NCBI GenBank assembly: GCA_013180625.2
Contig: SNVD02013573.1
Location: 7,501-71,500 of the forward strand
DNA length: 64,000 nt
Source: Boswellia sacra
Taxonomy: Eukaryota > Streptophyta > Magnoliopsida > Sapindales > Burseraceae
Direction: 5' to 3'
The notes beneath the pieces are model-generated. The model ran no database searches and was not told where the DNA came from. It worked only from the letters and a program-made list of their open reading frames with translations. The position numbers and the translations under genes were made by a program. Shown in pieces: positions 21,585 through 32,755 of this stretch (positions are counted from its first letter, which is position 1; each line of letters begins with the position of its first letter).

Positions 21585-22930
21585 GATCTTTAAAGATATC
21601 CTTCAGGAAAGAGTTTCCAAGGAGAATGACTTGGTTAGAGAGATAGAGAAGATGACCATTAGGGAGGACAAGCCTTAAGAACAAGCACTGCCAATAGATC
21701 CATCCATCAACCTTGCTACTTTCATCGAAGAAGGAATTACAAGTGTATCTCATGGAGATGTGTTTATACCTAACCTTTTTGAAGAGAAGGACATTGTTTA
21801 TGTTTCAAAGTTTCATGCAATGAAAGATAATTTTGCTTACTTGTGTGATGTCTTTCCTAATGGTTTTGTGCATCATAATTCGCATTTCACTAGCATATTT
21901 GAAATTCATACCATTCAAACCCATGACATTAATTTTAGTATCAAAAAACCTAAGAACATATGCATTGTACTTGATACAACTCCTTAATAGAGAGAGAGAT
22001 TTGAAAATTATTAAAAAAAACATGAAGAAGTCTTCGCCTGGACCTATGACGACATGCCTAGAATTGACAAAAGCGTCATTGAGAATACAATTCCAACTTA
22101 TCCACATATGAAATGGGTTAAACAGAAACTAAGAAGGATGAGACTAGAGTGGGCTCAGAAAATCAAAGAGGAAGTCTCTAAACAAATTGAAGCTAAGTTT
22201 CTATAAGTGGTGAAGTATCTGGAATGGTTAGCCAACATCGTGCCAGTACCGAAGAAGGATGGAGGGGTCCGAATGTGTATGGATTATCGAGACTTGAACA
22301 AGGCCTCACCAAAAGATGATTTTCCTTTGCCTCACATCAATGTATTGGTAGATAGCGCTGCCACTAGTGTGATGTTGTCTTTTGTAGATGGGTTTTCTAG
22401 ATACAATTAGATCCTTCATCGATGTATTGGTAGATAACGTTACCGCTAGTGTGATGTTGTCTTTCGTATATGGGTTTTCTAGATACAATTAGATAATGAT
22501 GGCCAATAAAGATAAGATGTAGATGGCCTTCATAACAAAATAGGGAACTTATTGCTACAAGGTGATGCCCTTCGGATTGAAAAATGTAGGGGCCACTTAC
22601 CAGCGAATGGCGGACATGCTATTTCACGACATGATGCATAAAGAGATAGAAGTTTATGTGGATGACATGATGGTGAAATTTGAAACTCGAGAGGGTCACT
22701 TTGAAGCCTTAGACAGATTCTTAGTAAGGGCAAAGAAATACAAATTGTGGCTAAATGTAAAGAATTGTGCCTTTGGAGTTACTTCAGGGAAGCTATTGTG
22801 ATTTGTAGTTGGCAAGAAGGGGATAAAAGTGGATCCAGCCAAGGTCAAAGCCATTACGGAGATGCTATCACCTAAGATCGAAAAAGAAGTTAGGGTTTCT
22901 TGGGAAGATCCAATATATCAATTAGTTCAT
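21585..22930 (+). pseudogene. Tat-2 reverse transcriptase
   Basis: A pre-RT segment (FEEKDIVYVSKFHAMKDNFA at about 21780) is followed by WLANIVPVPKKDGGVRMCMD, YRDLNKASPKDDFPLPHINV and SFVDGFSRYN. An 82-bp tandem duplication (22335-22498) then breaks the frame. After it come MMPFGLKNVGATYQRMADML and the catalytic YVDDMMVK (about 22655-22680), then VVGKKGIKVDPAKVKAITEM. YVDD is intact; the enzyme is dead from the duplication and stops. Confidence 0.9.
22335..22498 (+). repeat. 82-bp tandem duplication inside RT
   Basis: 22335-22416 (from CATCAATGTATTGGTAGATA) is repeated at 22417-22498 (CATCGATGTATTGGTAGATA), with a few differences. The unit is not a multiple of three, so the frame shifts. Tat-1 has a single copy (35160-35245). 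Confidence 0.9.
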
Positions 22931-23435
22931 CTCTAAATTGACAACCGTTTGTGCACTAATCTTTAGGCTTTTGAAAAAGGATCAATTGGTGGAATGAAAT
23001 GATCAATGCCAAGAAGCATTTGAGAAGATAAAGGAGTACTTGCAGAATCTACTAGTTTTGAGACCACCAAAACCTGGGAAGAATTTAATTCTTTACTTGG
23101 TTCTTGAAGAGAAGGCCATCGGTGCTATTTTGGTACAAGAAGATAAGAAGGGTGTTGAGCACGCCATCTATTATTTTAGCAAAAAATTGCTACTATACGA
23201 GACGAAGTATAGCTATTTTGAGAAAACGTGCTTGGCCATCATTTGGCTCTTAAATAAATTGAGGCATTATTTTCAATGTTATAAAATTAAGGCTATCTCG
23301 GAGGAGGATCCCATGAAGTACCTTTACGAGGCACCAACATTGGTGGGGAAGTTAGCAAGACGGCTAGTACAGTTGTCAGAATTTGACATAGAGTATGTCA
23401 CCAAGAAGGTGGTGAAAGGGAGAGTAGTAGCATAA
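22931..23435 (+). pseudogene. Tat-2 first (gypsy-type) RNase H
   Basis: 23040-23435 reads LRPPKPGKNLILYLVLEEKA, AIGAILVQEDKKGVEHAIYY and YSYFEKTCLAIIWLLNKLRH, the usual Ty3/gypsy RNase H blocks. It ends with SEFDIEYVTKKVVKGRVVA, where a stop replaces the residue before FLA. Confidence 0.85.
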
Positions 23436-23900
23436 TTCTTGGCTACAAACCTAGTCGATGATGATGAACCATGGGAGTTGGAATTCCTAGACGAACATCT
23501 GGTGTTAATCTTTGATGGAGTTTTTAATCGCAATGGTGCTGGAATAAGAATTATTCTAATGTCACCAACTGAAGGAGTCATCCCATTCGCCAAGAAGTTG
23601 GAATTCAGAGTCACCAACAATATGGCTGAATATGAAGCCTATCCCATTGGTCTAGGAATTATAATTGCCATGGGCATTGATGAAGTGGAAGTATTGGGAG
23701 ATTCAAAGCTGGTCATCTTTCAAGCCAATGAAGATTGGGATTTACAAGAGGGAAAGCTAAAATCTTGGACACACCAGAAGATTGATTGGGAGGTTCAAGC
23801 AGTGCACCTTCACCCATTTTCCTAGAAGTGAGAATCAGATGTCTGATACACTAGCTTCATTGGCATCAGTTTGGGTGAGCACACAGGAATTATTGGTGAG
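23436..23900 (+). pseudogene. Tat-2 second (archaeal-type) RNase H
   Basis: After EPWELEFLDEHLVLIFDGVF come GAGIRIILMSPTEGVIPFAK, VTNNMAEYEAYPIGLGIIIA and VLGDSKLVIFQANEDW. The three acids D (IFDGV), E (AEYEA) and D (LGDSK) are present. A second, archaeal-type RNase H after the first one is a known mark of the plant Tat lineage. It then breaks in DWEVQAVHLHPFS. Confidence 0.85.
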
Positions 23901-25206
23901 GCCAGTAGTGATATCACAAGCATGGGGTCCATGGTTTATGGACATGGTTCTATGATTTAAAAGATATTTAGAGGGGAGGATTTTGCCTAAGGAGGGCAAC
24001 GAGAAGGATAGGGCTGTGTTATGTAAGTTGGCCCAACAACTTACTTGTTATTAGGTGGTGATGTACAAGAGAGTGCCAGAAGGGATGCAACTAGGGTGTG
24101 TGGATGAGAAAGAAGCAAGGAGATTTATGGAAGAAATCCATAGTGGCGTATGTGGGCCACAGATGAATGGGGTAGTACTTGCAAAGAATATCATGAGCTA
24201 AGGTTTTTGCCGGCTAACTATGGAGACAGACTATATCCAATTTGTGAAAAAGTGTCACCAATGTCAGATTAATGGAAATTTGATCCATCGACCACCTTAA
24301 AGCTATAAGGGATGATTGCATTGTGGCCCTTTGCTATATGGGGCATCTATATTATAGGCAAAATAAGGTTGCCATCCTCTAATGGGCATCGATATGTGGT
24401 GGTGGCAATTGACTACTTCACCAAATGGATAGAAGCTGAGTCCTATACTAAGTTAGGGGCAAAGCAGATGGCGAAGTTTATCAAAAAGAACATCATATGC
24501 ATATTCGAAGTATCACATCATGCTGTGACTAATAATAGGGTTCATTTTTAGGCATAAACTAAGGCCTTGTTTGAGAAGTATAGAATTGAACATCATAAGT
24601 CATCTCTATGCTTATCACAAGCTAATAGAGCAGTAGAAGCGGCTAATATAAACATCAAGAAGGCGTCGGTGAAGGTGGTACAGACATATAAAGATTGGGC
24701 AGAGAAGTTGCTGTCTATGTAATAAGGTTATAGAACAACACCCAGAAGCTCGATAGGCATGACACCCTTCTTGTCGGTATATGGTACAGAAGCGATTTGA
24801 TCGATTGAGATAGAAATGAAATTAGTAAGAGTTCTGATTGAAGCAGAAGTTCCTGAAGAGGAGTGCACTCGTAATAGACGAGAATAATTGGCCTTGATCG
24901 ATAAGAAAAGAATGAAGGCCAAATATCACATGCAATTATACCAGAAACGGGTTGCTTAAGCCTTTAGCAAGATAATAAAGGCAAGGAAGTTCAAAGAAGG
25001 AGAATTAGTCCTTAAGCAAGCAAGGCCGATTGTGTTTGATTCGAAAGGGGAGTTCAAACCCAACTGGGAGGGTCCATTTGTTGTGAACGAAGGTCATGTT
25101 CGACAGAGCTATCATTCTATCAAACATGGAAGGGAATGAGTTCACTGAACTCATTAATATGGACAGGTTGAAGAAATATTATGTGTTAAAAAAAAAAGAA
25201 AAGTGA
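23901..25206 (+). pseudogene. Tat-2 integrase
   Basis: The zinc domain is at 24060-24295 (EGMQLGCVDEKEARRFMEEI, CHQCQINGNLIH). The core at 24312-24700 has GHRYVVVAIDYFTKWIEAES with the first Asp intact, VTNNRVHF where Asn replaces the second catalytic Asp, and VEAANINIKK with the Glu. The C-terminal part includes KFKEGELVLKQARPIVFDSK and ends LKKYYVLKKKEK at the TGA 25204-25206. Multiple stops. No chromodomain. Confidence 0.88.
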
Positions 25207-25411
25207 GAAGAAAAAGTAATTAATCATAAAACTATAAATGGCAGATTAATGGCAGGAGTTGTCTCATTACGCACATGTTGTTCAAAGAACAAAAAGATTA
25301 TACTTTTATTAATGAAATGAAATTGTTTGGAACCAATATGCCTATTGAAATATCTTATTATTTTGCATAACAACAAAAGAAAAATATCATACATCTAGGT
25401 CAATCAAGAGA

Positions 25412-26880
25412 CTAACGATGTCGCCTCTGCCTCTTCAATGGACTGCAAATAGGCTCACTATATCGCTCACAGCACCGTCTAGCTCGAATGTCAGGATCAG
25501 GAATAGAGGCCTAAAAGGTCACCTAATCCTTATACTAGTTGTCTGTCTCGAAATCAAAATCATGGAATAAATACCTCTCAATGGTGTGATGTGGCCAAGA
25601 AACTTTCACACGCTCTAGATAATGAGCAAACAATCTCCCAAGACCAAAAGCAGTCGGTGAATTCATCCTTTACTTCTGACCATACTGTCGACGTATCCTG
25701 GCAGGATCATTGAATGAACTGTGGTTGAAACCCGCTAAAGGCACACATGCAATATATGTCCCTGCTATCAGATGCTCTAGCCTCCACCATGGACAATGCC
25801 GGCAAATCGAGTATCAAGAATGACTTGATGCCAGTCAATCCAAGAGGAACGTCTTGCTAGTCTTCTCTTTGTATGAAGTCGATGGCTATAATAGGAAATA
25901 TCCCCTTCAGGTGGTGCTAGAACAGATAATCTCTCTTGTAAGCAAATCTAAGAAAATGAAACAAAGAAAAATAAGAAAAAGATGCCTACTAAGTTGAAAA
26001 CCTGAAAAAGGCTGCTTAGGTAGAAATCAAGGCAAGCCCGCTAATCTGAAAACTCGGAAAAGGCAGTTTACGCAAAAGTTAGGGCATGAGAAAAGGAAGA
26101 ACCTACTAAGTGAAAAACCCATAATGGGCAAGCTCGCTAAGTCAAAAACCTGAAAAGGGCGACTTAAGCACAAATTTAAGCATTAAAAAGAAAGGAATGA
26201 AGATGAAAGAATAACCTTAAGAAGTAGAAGACTGCCACCAAACTGCTGACTTGGGTCAACCTTTACTCAATCGAGTCTGATCAAAGTCTCAGTCAAAATC
26301 AAGGGAACAGTCATGAAACTGGGTCCCGTCTGAGGAATGATAGTGACAAGATGTGGATCTCCAATATCGTCCAACGAGACCAGTAGAAATTGTGCGAGAA
26401 GGCAAAGTTGAAGAAGGCAAAGCCAACTAGGTGAAGTTGTGTCCATCATTCTGAGCAAAGGCATGATGGAAGATAATGTCACTCCACCACCCCTACTATG
26501 AATGCCTATGGTGGAAGTCAGGAAGTCAAAAAAGTGGGGAAGATTAGATGTTGATGGTGTTTGGATAGTGGGAAGAATGAGGCTCTCAGAACTAGATGAG
26601 TGATGCCTGAGTATGGTAGAGATTTCCTTATACAAAGGGCAAAGCTACTGCCCATTTAAGCGGGAGACATGATCGTGAGAATCCCAAAAGGTTGCATAGA
26701 CCTTCAGAAAATGGCTATCAAGCTTGACGTGACGAAGGAATTTCATATGATAGAGGCTGACAGACTTGAGTAATTTCTAGTCCTCATCCCTCAAATGCCT
26801 TAGAAGGGGCTGGAAGATCTGGAGAGAAGCTTCAGATCGTGAAAAAGAAGTCTTGTGAAACAAGAGAGAAGGTGCAGAGA
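25412..26880 (-). pseudogene. DUF7745-like antisense gene of Tat-2
   Basis: On the minus strand exon 1 encodes HVKLDSHFLKVYATFWDSHD, ending in PHLVTIIPQTGPSFMTVPLI (26267-26635 is its longest frame), then an intron-like minisatellite (26215-25948). Exon 2 starts ICLQERLSVLAPPEG and ends near RGRGDIVS before the stop at 25412-25414. Layout and motifs equal those of the Tat-1 copy (4201-5804). The stop lies 205 bp from the pol stop at 25206 (tail-to-tail). Resemblance to plant DUF7745 is by motif only; role unknown. Confidence 0.55.
25948..26215 (-). repeat. Intronic minisatellite of the DUF7745-like gene
   Basis: Four units of about 55-65 bp with CCTGAAAAGGGCGACTTAAG-like cores, inverse of the block at 4983-5272. 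The element strand shows a donor TTAAG/GTTATT near 26215 and an acceptor TTTTCTTAG/ATTTGC at 25948, both canonical. Confidence 0.6.
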
Positions 26881-27385
26881 AGTAGCAAGAATGAGCAACA
26901 CATAAATAAATGCGTAAATCAAGATAGAAAAGGGAAGATTCATCATGGAATCATTGATCGGCCATTTGATTGCCTATCGATCGATTGTTGTATGATAGTC
27001 AGTCAACTTTCAAATAGCTGCCTGGCAGTCAGACAACCACCCCATGGTCTGATGGTCGGCCAACGCCATTAGGGCTAAATAGCCTACTAGCCCTCCTCTT
27101 GCACAATCCTTCGACTTTTGAAACACGTACCAACGAATGATTCGAGCGTGTGACTTCTAGATTTCATAGTTTTATTCATAATTGAATGAATGATAATATA
27201 GAAACAAATTTGAACAAATTTGGATGTAAATTTAGTACAATACGCAAAATGTATGGAATCAGAAATAGAGAATTTTCACTAAATCTTTGAAACTGTTTAC
27301 ATTTAATTGTGCCTCGAAAGAAGTTCATACATGGAAGCAAAATGAGCAAAGAAAAAACCTTGATAAAAACCAGTAGTGACAGTCT
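26881..27385 (-). promoter_or_regulatory. Spacer and putative promoter of the DUF7745-like gene in Tat-2
   Basis: The minus strand carries GCCGACCATCA at 27060-27050, then GGCAGCTATTTGAAAG and similar half-palindromes to about 26935. The AT-rich part at 27180-27370 matches 1905-2160. No coding is shared with the sister spacers, so the 77-aa frame on the plus strand (26839-27072) is discounted. Confidence 0.4.
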
Positions 27386-29480
27386 TCACTTATCACCATC
27401 ATTATCAATATCAAAAGCGAAAGCAGCAACCTGAGCCTGGAGACGCTCTGCCTCACGCTATAGACAAGTAACTTCTTAGCAACCTGTCTGACCCAGTAAG
27501 AGAATCACATAGTTAGAAAAGCTATTAAGGTAGAAATCATGCATACATGAAGTATAGAAGGATACTTTACCTAATATTGATGAGACATTTGCAACATATA
27601 TCTGTGAGAAGCGGCCTGCATGCGAAAAACCCGTTCCATGGAAGATCATGGCACTTGTATTGCATTATATTTCTATTAGTGATAAATGATTGAAAAGTTG
27701 AGAAATGAATTGTCAGGAAACTTACCAAACTAGTGTCCTATAGAACAAAAGGAATAGGCATGGTCGGATTCTCGGTGATCACATGGCTATGGATCGATCC
27801 ATTGTCATCCCACATGTAGACAACGTTACTAGGGTAAGCTTGAAAGTCACCACTCACATGACCAGCTGGAACAGTTGGGGCAACTGAAGAAGTTCGAGGA
27901 GGAGGTGGTTGTTAAGCCACTATAGAAAAAGAAGCTGATGTGCCATTGCCTGAGGAAGAGGCTCTCGATCTCTTCCCACAACGGGCGAAAGAACTACCAG
28001 AGTGACTAGATACTATTGGAGGGTAAGGAGTGTGATCAATAGATCGGCTGGGCCTAGTGTACAACATGGTGGCTTAGGACCAATCGAAGTAAAAAGTCGT
28101 CATCAATGGAAACTGGATAGCACCCAAGTGAATCCGGGTCGTGTAGTCAGATACCTATGGCTCTATGGCCAAGTCAGCATAATATATCATCAGAGTCGGT
28201 GGTGAAGGAGGAATCAAATGACATGTGAGGCCCTCGAGTGAATCCCACACATGATCACCTAGATACCACATCATGCTATTACACAAGGAAGGAGATGTGG
28301 TATAAGTTGAAGGGAGAAACAACCCTTATAGTAGTGGACCAGTTCTTCTTGGGTCCCCACCACTCAGAATGAATCTACAAAGAAAAAAGAAGCGCAGTAA
28401 GAATATGTTATAAATGAAATACTGACTATAATGTCTTTTTACATTGTCCTAGGTTAGCATATGAATGTAGTCATGAAAGAAGTCTAGCTCGTGAGATCTT
28501 TCAAGCTCTGCACGACGTGCAACCGAACTATTCATCCGAGGCAAGGAAGAATCCTCACAAGCAAGAAAAAGAGATGGTAGAACTCCTAACTAGTATGCCC
28601 ACATTTGTCATGGATGGTGCATAATTAGAAATGGAAGTCATATAGATAAGACACAAAGGTGTAGATAAGAAAGAAGTTACCTCAATAAGTGGAGCAAATC
28701 TGAGGACCTAACAATACCTCGATAGGCTCGATCCAAACCAAAATACAGCTGGACGAGACCAGCATGACCCCAGTCGAAATACGCTCAATCAAGGTCCCTG
28801 AGGGTAGGAAGTAATGTCAAAGCAGTGCTATTTGACATATTGGCAAAGAGCGTCGTACCTAATATTAGTACAAGGGAGCATATCGAATGTCGGCGTTGCT
28901 CTTAACATGCACCTCACACCCTAAAAGTTGTAGGATCAAATTCTACTGATTTCTCAAATCCATAATGCAGGCATTAGTAAGAATTGGCTCATAGCCACAT
29001 GGTGGGCTAGTAAGAGTAGCAACTTCCAAAGGCATGATAGTCATCTCACTGATCGGAAGATGGAATGTGTAGGTCGTATCCATTCACCTTTCGCACAAAG
29101 CGGCTAATGCCTGATGATCAATATACCACTGAGCACACGGGAGACAAGTTATAAACTCATAAAAGCTAGTATCAACAATCCTACTCCTAACCGCATCGTT
29201 CTCTATGTCTAAGAACAAACTATGGACTCTAGAAAACGCCCCCACATCCTGTTCTCATGCTAGTCCTAAAACAAGAAATTAAAGTCTCTATACGAAGACA
29301 AGCCTAAACAAATTAAAAGAAAGTCGAAAAGCAAAGAATGAAGAAACTACGTGCCAAATTGATTATATCAGAAGCCACGTCGTAGACAATCGGCACCTCC
29401 TGGCCTTTCAGAAGACCCCTCAACGTCAATTTCCAGATTGGATCAGTCTCATTCAAGTCAAGGTGGACTAGATGACCTGC
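27386..29480 (-). pseudogene. PMD antisense gene of Tat-2
   Basis: Exon 1 (about 29470-29350, minus) encodes GHLVHLDLNETDPIWKLTLR and KGQEVPIVYDVASDIINL. Later exons carry the PMD core at about 29220-28700 and RWAARRAELERSHELDFFHD-type sequence near 28500. An exon begins ATTCATTCTGAGTGGTGGGG after a TTTGTAG acceptor at 28374. The donor GAG/GTAACTTCTTTC is near 28680, with its acceptor changed (ATGTG). The acidic tail IDNDGDK ends at 27386. Stops and frameshifts throughout. It is antisense to gag-pol; PMD proteins act with MAIN/MAIL in gene silencing in Arabidopsis, but the role of the element copy is unknown. Confidence 0.75.
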
Positions 29481-29564
29481 TATTAGAAAGAAGAAGTTGA
29501 AACGAACATATAACAAAAAACTGGGAGTGAATAGGATGAAAAATGAGGAGGTTTTGTGCGAATG

Positions 29565-29695
29565 AGAAGCCTTCAACCACTGACTGATAGTCAGCCAGCT
29601 GAGCAGCTGTTGACCAACCATTAGGCGATGGTCAAATAGCTGGGTGACTATCAGATAGCTAGTCGACTATCAGACAGCTGGTCGTTCATCCCTCT
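29565..29695 (-). promoter_or_regulatory. GC-rich repeat block upstream of the PMD gene
   Basis: On the minus strand a series of CAGCTGTCTGATAGTCGACT, AGCTATCTGATAGTC and GGCTGACTATCAGTC units precedes PMD exon 1. The comparable block at 62100-62210 precedes the plus-strand PMD copy and is followed by TTCTATAAAG. Units resemble those of the LTR U3. Promoter role is inferred from position. Confidence 0.4.
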
Positions 29696-29711
29696 AATGA
29701 AGGGCAAAAGC

Positions 29712-29797
29712 AAGAAAGAGAAAAAAGAGAGAAAAGAAAGAAGAAAGAAGAAAGAAGAAAAGAAGAAAAAAGAGGGAAGAAGGGAGAAAAGAAAAAA
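29712..29797 (+). repeat. Uninterrupted polypurine run, 86 nt
   Basis: Only A and G from 29712 to 29797, mostly GAAA and GAAGAA units. It sits between the PMD promoter block and the 3' noncoding region. Similar tracts occupy the same place in Tat-4 (55506-55720) and, inverted, in Tat-3 (61884-62090). Confidence 0.9.
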
Positions 29798-30319
29798 CTC
29801 TACGTCAACCCTCCTAAGACATTGAAAGAATTTTCGAATGAGCAGGTGACAAGCAGTCGACTATGGAAATGGTTTAGCAACTCACAAGGAAAGAAGAGTG
29901 ATGTTAGTTGATAGAATCTTCGACCAGAATCACATAAAAGAATTCCTCCAGACACTACAAAGCAATTTGTTGAGGAATGCACTTGATAAGGTAAAGAATT
30001 TTTTATTAATTTGACATGATGTTTGAATCTTGCAGGAATTTACGAAGACAAGGGAAAGATCCCCTGTGAGTCAGATAATGAACAATATGATGAATGCAAG
30101 AATTATGGATGTCAAAACTCAAGAAATTTCCCCAGTGGACCAGAAGAAATCAACCTTAGAAGCAAGAATATTCGAAAGAGGGGTATGAAACTCAATGAAT
30201 GCAAAGTCTAAAGAGATCAAAGAAGAATGAAGAATATTTGGCCCATGGCATGAAGAACGAAAAGGTTTAAAGATTGCGAAGCAGTGCACAATAGAAGTTT
30301 TTCTGGTGGGCATGCATTA
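29798..30319 (+). other. Tat-2 3' noncoding region, conserved part
   Basis: Aligns with 55726-56156 of Tat-4 and the inverse of 61270-61860 in Tat-3 (CGAATGAGCAGGTGACAAGC; TTGAATCTTGCAGGAATTTA). No open frame is conserved among the three copies. The frame at 30023-30211 is not kept elsewhere. Confidence 0.6.
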
Positions 30320-30735
30320 GAAGGAAACCCTAAGAAGTAGGTGCACTTAAGAGTATTTTAAGACCTTAGAATAGGCACAAGCCCTAAGAAAAGGCGCATT
30401 GAAGAATGTTGAAAACCCTAAGAAGTAGGTGCACTTAAGAGTATTTTAAGCTCTTATAATAGGCAAAAGCCCTAAGAAGAGGCACACTAAAGAATGTTGA
30501 AAACCCTAGGAAGTAGTTGCACTTAAGAGGGTTCTAAGCTCTTAGAATAGGCACACAGAAGAGTGTTACCAAACCCTAAGAAGTAGGTGCACTGAAGAGT
30601 GTTTTATTGTAGTATCATAAGGATGCTTTTTGGCCTTTAAACGGGCACATCCGCCCTCAAACGGGCACATTCGCCCTTAGATGGGCATCTCAGCCCTTCG
30701 ATGGGCATATTAGTCCTTTAATGGACACACTTTTT
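30320..30735 (+). repeat. Two minisatellites before the 3' LTR
   Basis: Units of about 80-110 bp headed by AAACCCTAAGAAGTAGGTGC start near 30327, 30412, 30501 and 30573. They are followed at 30640-30735 by about four 22-bp units of the type AAACGGGCACATTCGCCCTT. Both arrays recur inverted at 60770-61270 in Tat-3, so they belong to the element. Confidence 0.8.
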
Positions 30736-30847
30736 GTATAAAAGGAAGAAAGTCTGAAAGAGGAAGGACAAAGTTAAAGATGGTGAAATGGATGAAAAAA
30801 GGTGAAGTAAGAGTACTTTGTTGACTTTTGTGTCTCACAAACCTCTC

Positions 30848-30864
30848 CAAAGTAAGGGGTCAGC
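30848..30864 (+). other. Tat-2 polypurine tract
   Basis: CAAAGTAAGGGGTCAGC directly before the LTR start TATAGACACTG. Tat-3 has AAGGTAAGGGGTAAGC at the same place (60597-60612, minus). Assignment is from position and purine bias. Confidence 0.65.
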
Positions 30865-32755
30865 TATAGACACTGAGTTTTTGAAGCTCAATGATGAAAT
30901 GAAGATGAATGTTGAGCAAAAAAAATGACAAAAATGTCACTGAGGGCCAAAAAGAGAAGGTGAGAAGAAGTTGGTAAAGAGCCTTAAAAACTGACAAGTG
31001 ACTTTGAAAAATTATATAAATTAATCCAAGAGGAATCTAATAATACATCATATACCATTACAAAGCTACAAATGTCTAGTTTTCATAGAAATTTATGAAT
31101 CACAAATCAGAGTTGAATTCAAGAAGTTATACACAATTGAAGCAACAAAGGTCTAAAGGGACTACATCAAAGGATGACGAAAAAAGGAAGAGGCTGAAAG
31201 GATATTGACCGGCCGACCATCAAATAGTCGTGCAACCATCTAACAGCTGCTTGACTATTGGTTGATGGCAACTGGTTGTTGGATAGCCACTCGGCCATTT
31301 GAAGATGGTCGTCTGTCCCTTTGTGGCTTATTTTCATAAATTAGCCTTAAAAACTTCCTTTTTTATCTTCACTCCCATTCTATATAAACCCCCCTCCTCT
31401 CACTTTGCAATGCACACTGATTGTTGTATACAATCATCTTTCTCCCTATCAAAGACATGCTCGAGAATTCGAGAAGTCTTTTCCAACATAAATATTTTTT
31501 TTAGGCGTTTTATTGCTCTAAACCTGGAATGGGTACGTCTTGAGAGTAAAATTCTCTCCTCCCTCCTATTTTCTCTTTTATCTTTCCTACTTAAAAAAAC
31601 ATCTTTAAGGTTTAATTTTATGCTTAGGAGCATGTTTAGGGTTATTATGAACTGTGCTAACCTAATATGTTGCAAGATGGATAGGCGTGTCAAAGTAAAT
31701 CCGCAATCCCCACTTTATTAGAAACATGCTTAGGAATTTACTTTCTTTGCGAATGCTTAGAATGATGACTAGGACAACACGTTTAGAATCATGCTTAAGA
31801 GCACATGATTAGAATCATGCTAGCAAAATTTACTTGCATTGATGAATGCTGGGAAATAGCATAGAATGGGTTAGAATTACCATTTTTCCCTTGAATGCTA
31901 TGATTGAGGATTGTTTGAATTAGGCTAGAATATTCCATGAAAGCCATGTTAGAAATGCCATCATAATTGATATGAATTATGCTAGAACAACAATAGGTAG
32001 AATTGCCACGATAGAATTTATAAAAATCTATGCTGGAATGGCATGATATTAGATTATGGCTTTGTTTGGGTTATAATTTTCTTATTTATGAATGTATGAA
32101 TGATTGTATGATGCCATGATGCCATGAAATGGGCTGAATAAACATTGAATAGACTCACGCATGTTGGTGAGGAATTCAATATTTATTGAGTCTCGAATTG
32201 GATATCTTGATATGCATGAATATACTTCGTATTGAATGTCTTAAATTGTATGAATAATTGAAGTGTTAAAGTAGAATTTACCTCATTATTGAATAATGAC
32301 TTTTGTAATCCTCTCCCCTTCCCCCATGTATGACGAAAATGTAATCTATTCTCCTCCCTTTTTCTTTTTATACATATGCAACCATTTTGATTGAATAATC
32401 ACCTAACATGCCTAATAAAGATGAAATGGACATGTGTGCTTAAAACGAATAACGCTAAGCGGAATAAGTAATAACATGAGCTATTTTTATTTGATATTTC
32501 CCAAGTGGAGGCACGATTTACATCTAGGCAGGTCGAAAGACTCGTAAGTAACTTCCCAAACCCATCTCTGAAGGGATAAAGGTAGTTTAGGTCCTAAAGT
32601 GAGGGATCGGATTGCCCCCATTCATTCCCAATTGAATAATTGGGGACTCCTTTTTCCAAACGTGCCCATGGCTCGTTTGTGTTTAAGTCTCGAAAGAGGC
32701 TTTGACACAGTCTTGTAGTCACAAAAGCTCTAGCAAGATGAAAGCCCCGTCCACA
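30865..32755 (+). repeat. Tat-2 3' LTR
   Basis: 1891 bp, TATAGACACTGAGTTTTTGA to GAAAGCCCCGTCCACA. Same internal order as the 5' LTR; TATA box at 31381. It differs from the 5' LTR at many sites, dominated by C/T and G/A changes. It abuts GAAAA and then Tat-1 RT sequence. Confidence 0.92.

Larger units (their letters stand above)
15956..32755 (+). mobile_element. Tat-2: full-length Ty3/gypsy Tat-lineage retrotransposon, 16.8 kb
   Basis: It has LTRs at 15956-17835 and 30865-32755, PBS at 17836, gag-pro-RT-RH-aRH-INT at 18649-25206, antisense DUF7745-like (25412-26880) and PMD (27386-29480) genes, a polypurine tract, minisatellites and a PPT before the 3' LTR. The flanking 5-mers GAAAT (15951-15955) and GAAAA (32756-32760) are a TSD with one change, and the interrupted Tat-1 gene reads on across it. 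The LTRs differ at many sites, mostly C/T and G/A, so insertion is not recent. Plant Tat elements are known to carry extra ORFs, including antisense ones, between pol and the 3' LTR. Confidence 0.93.

Noticed and set aside
21805..22107. 100-aa minus-strand frame
   Set aside because: Antisense shadow of the pre-RT coding on the plus strand, which has a homolog in Tat-1 at 35543-36031.
22085..22930. Endogenous plant pararetrovirus (caulimovirid) as source of the RT
   Set aside because: LTRs, tRNA-Arg-like PBS, dual RNase H, integrase and TSD show a Ty3/gypsy element; no movement protein was seen.
31299..31721. 140-aa frame in the Tat-2 3' LTR
   Set aside because: It lies across U3/R of the LTR including the TATA box; the 5' LTR copy does not keep the frame.
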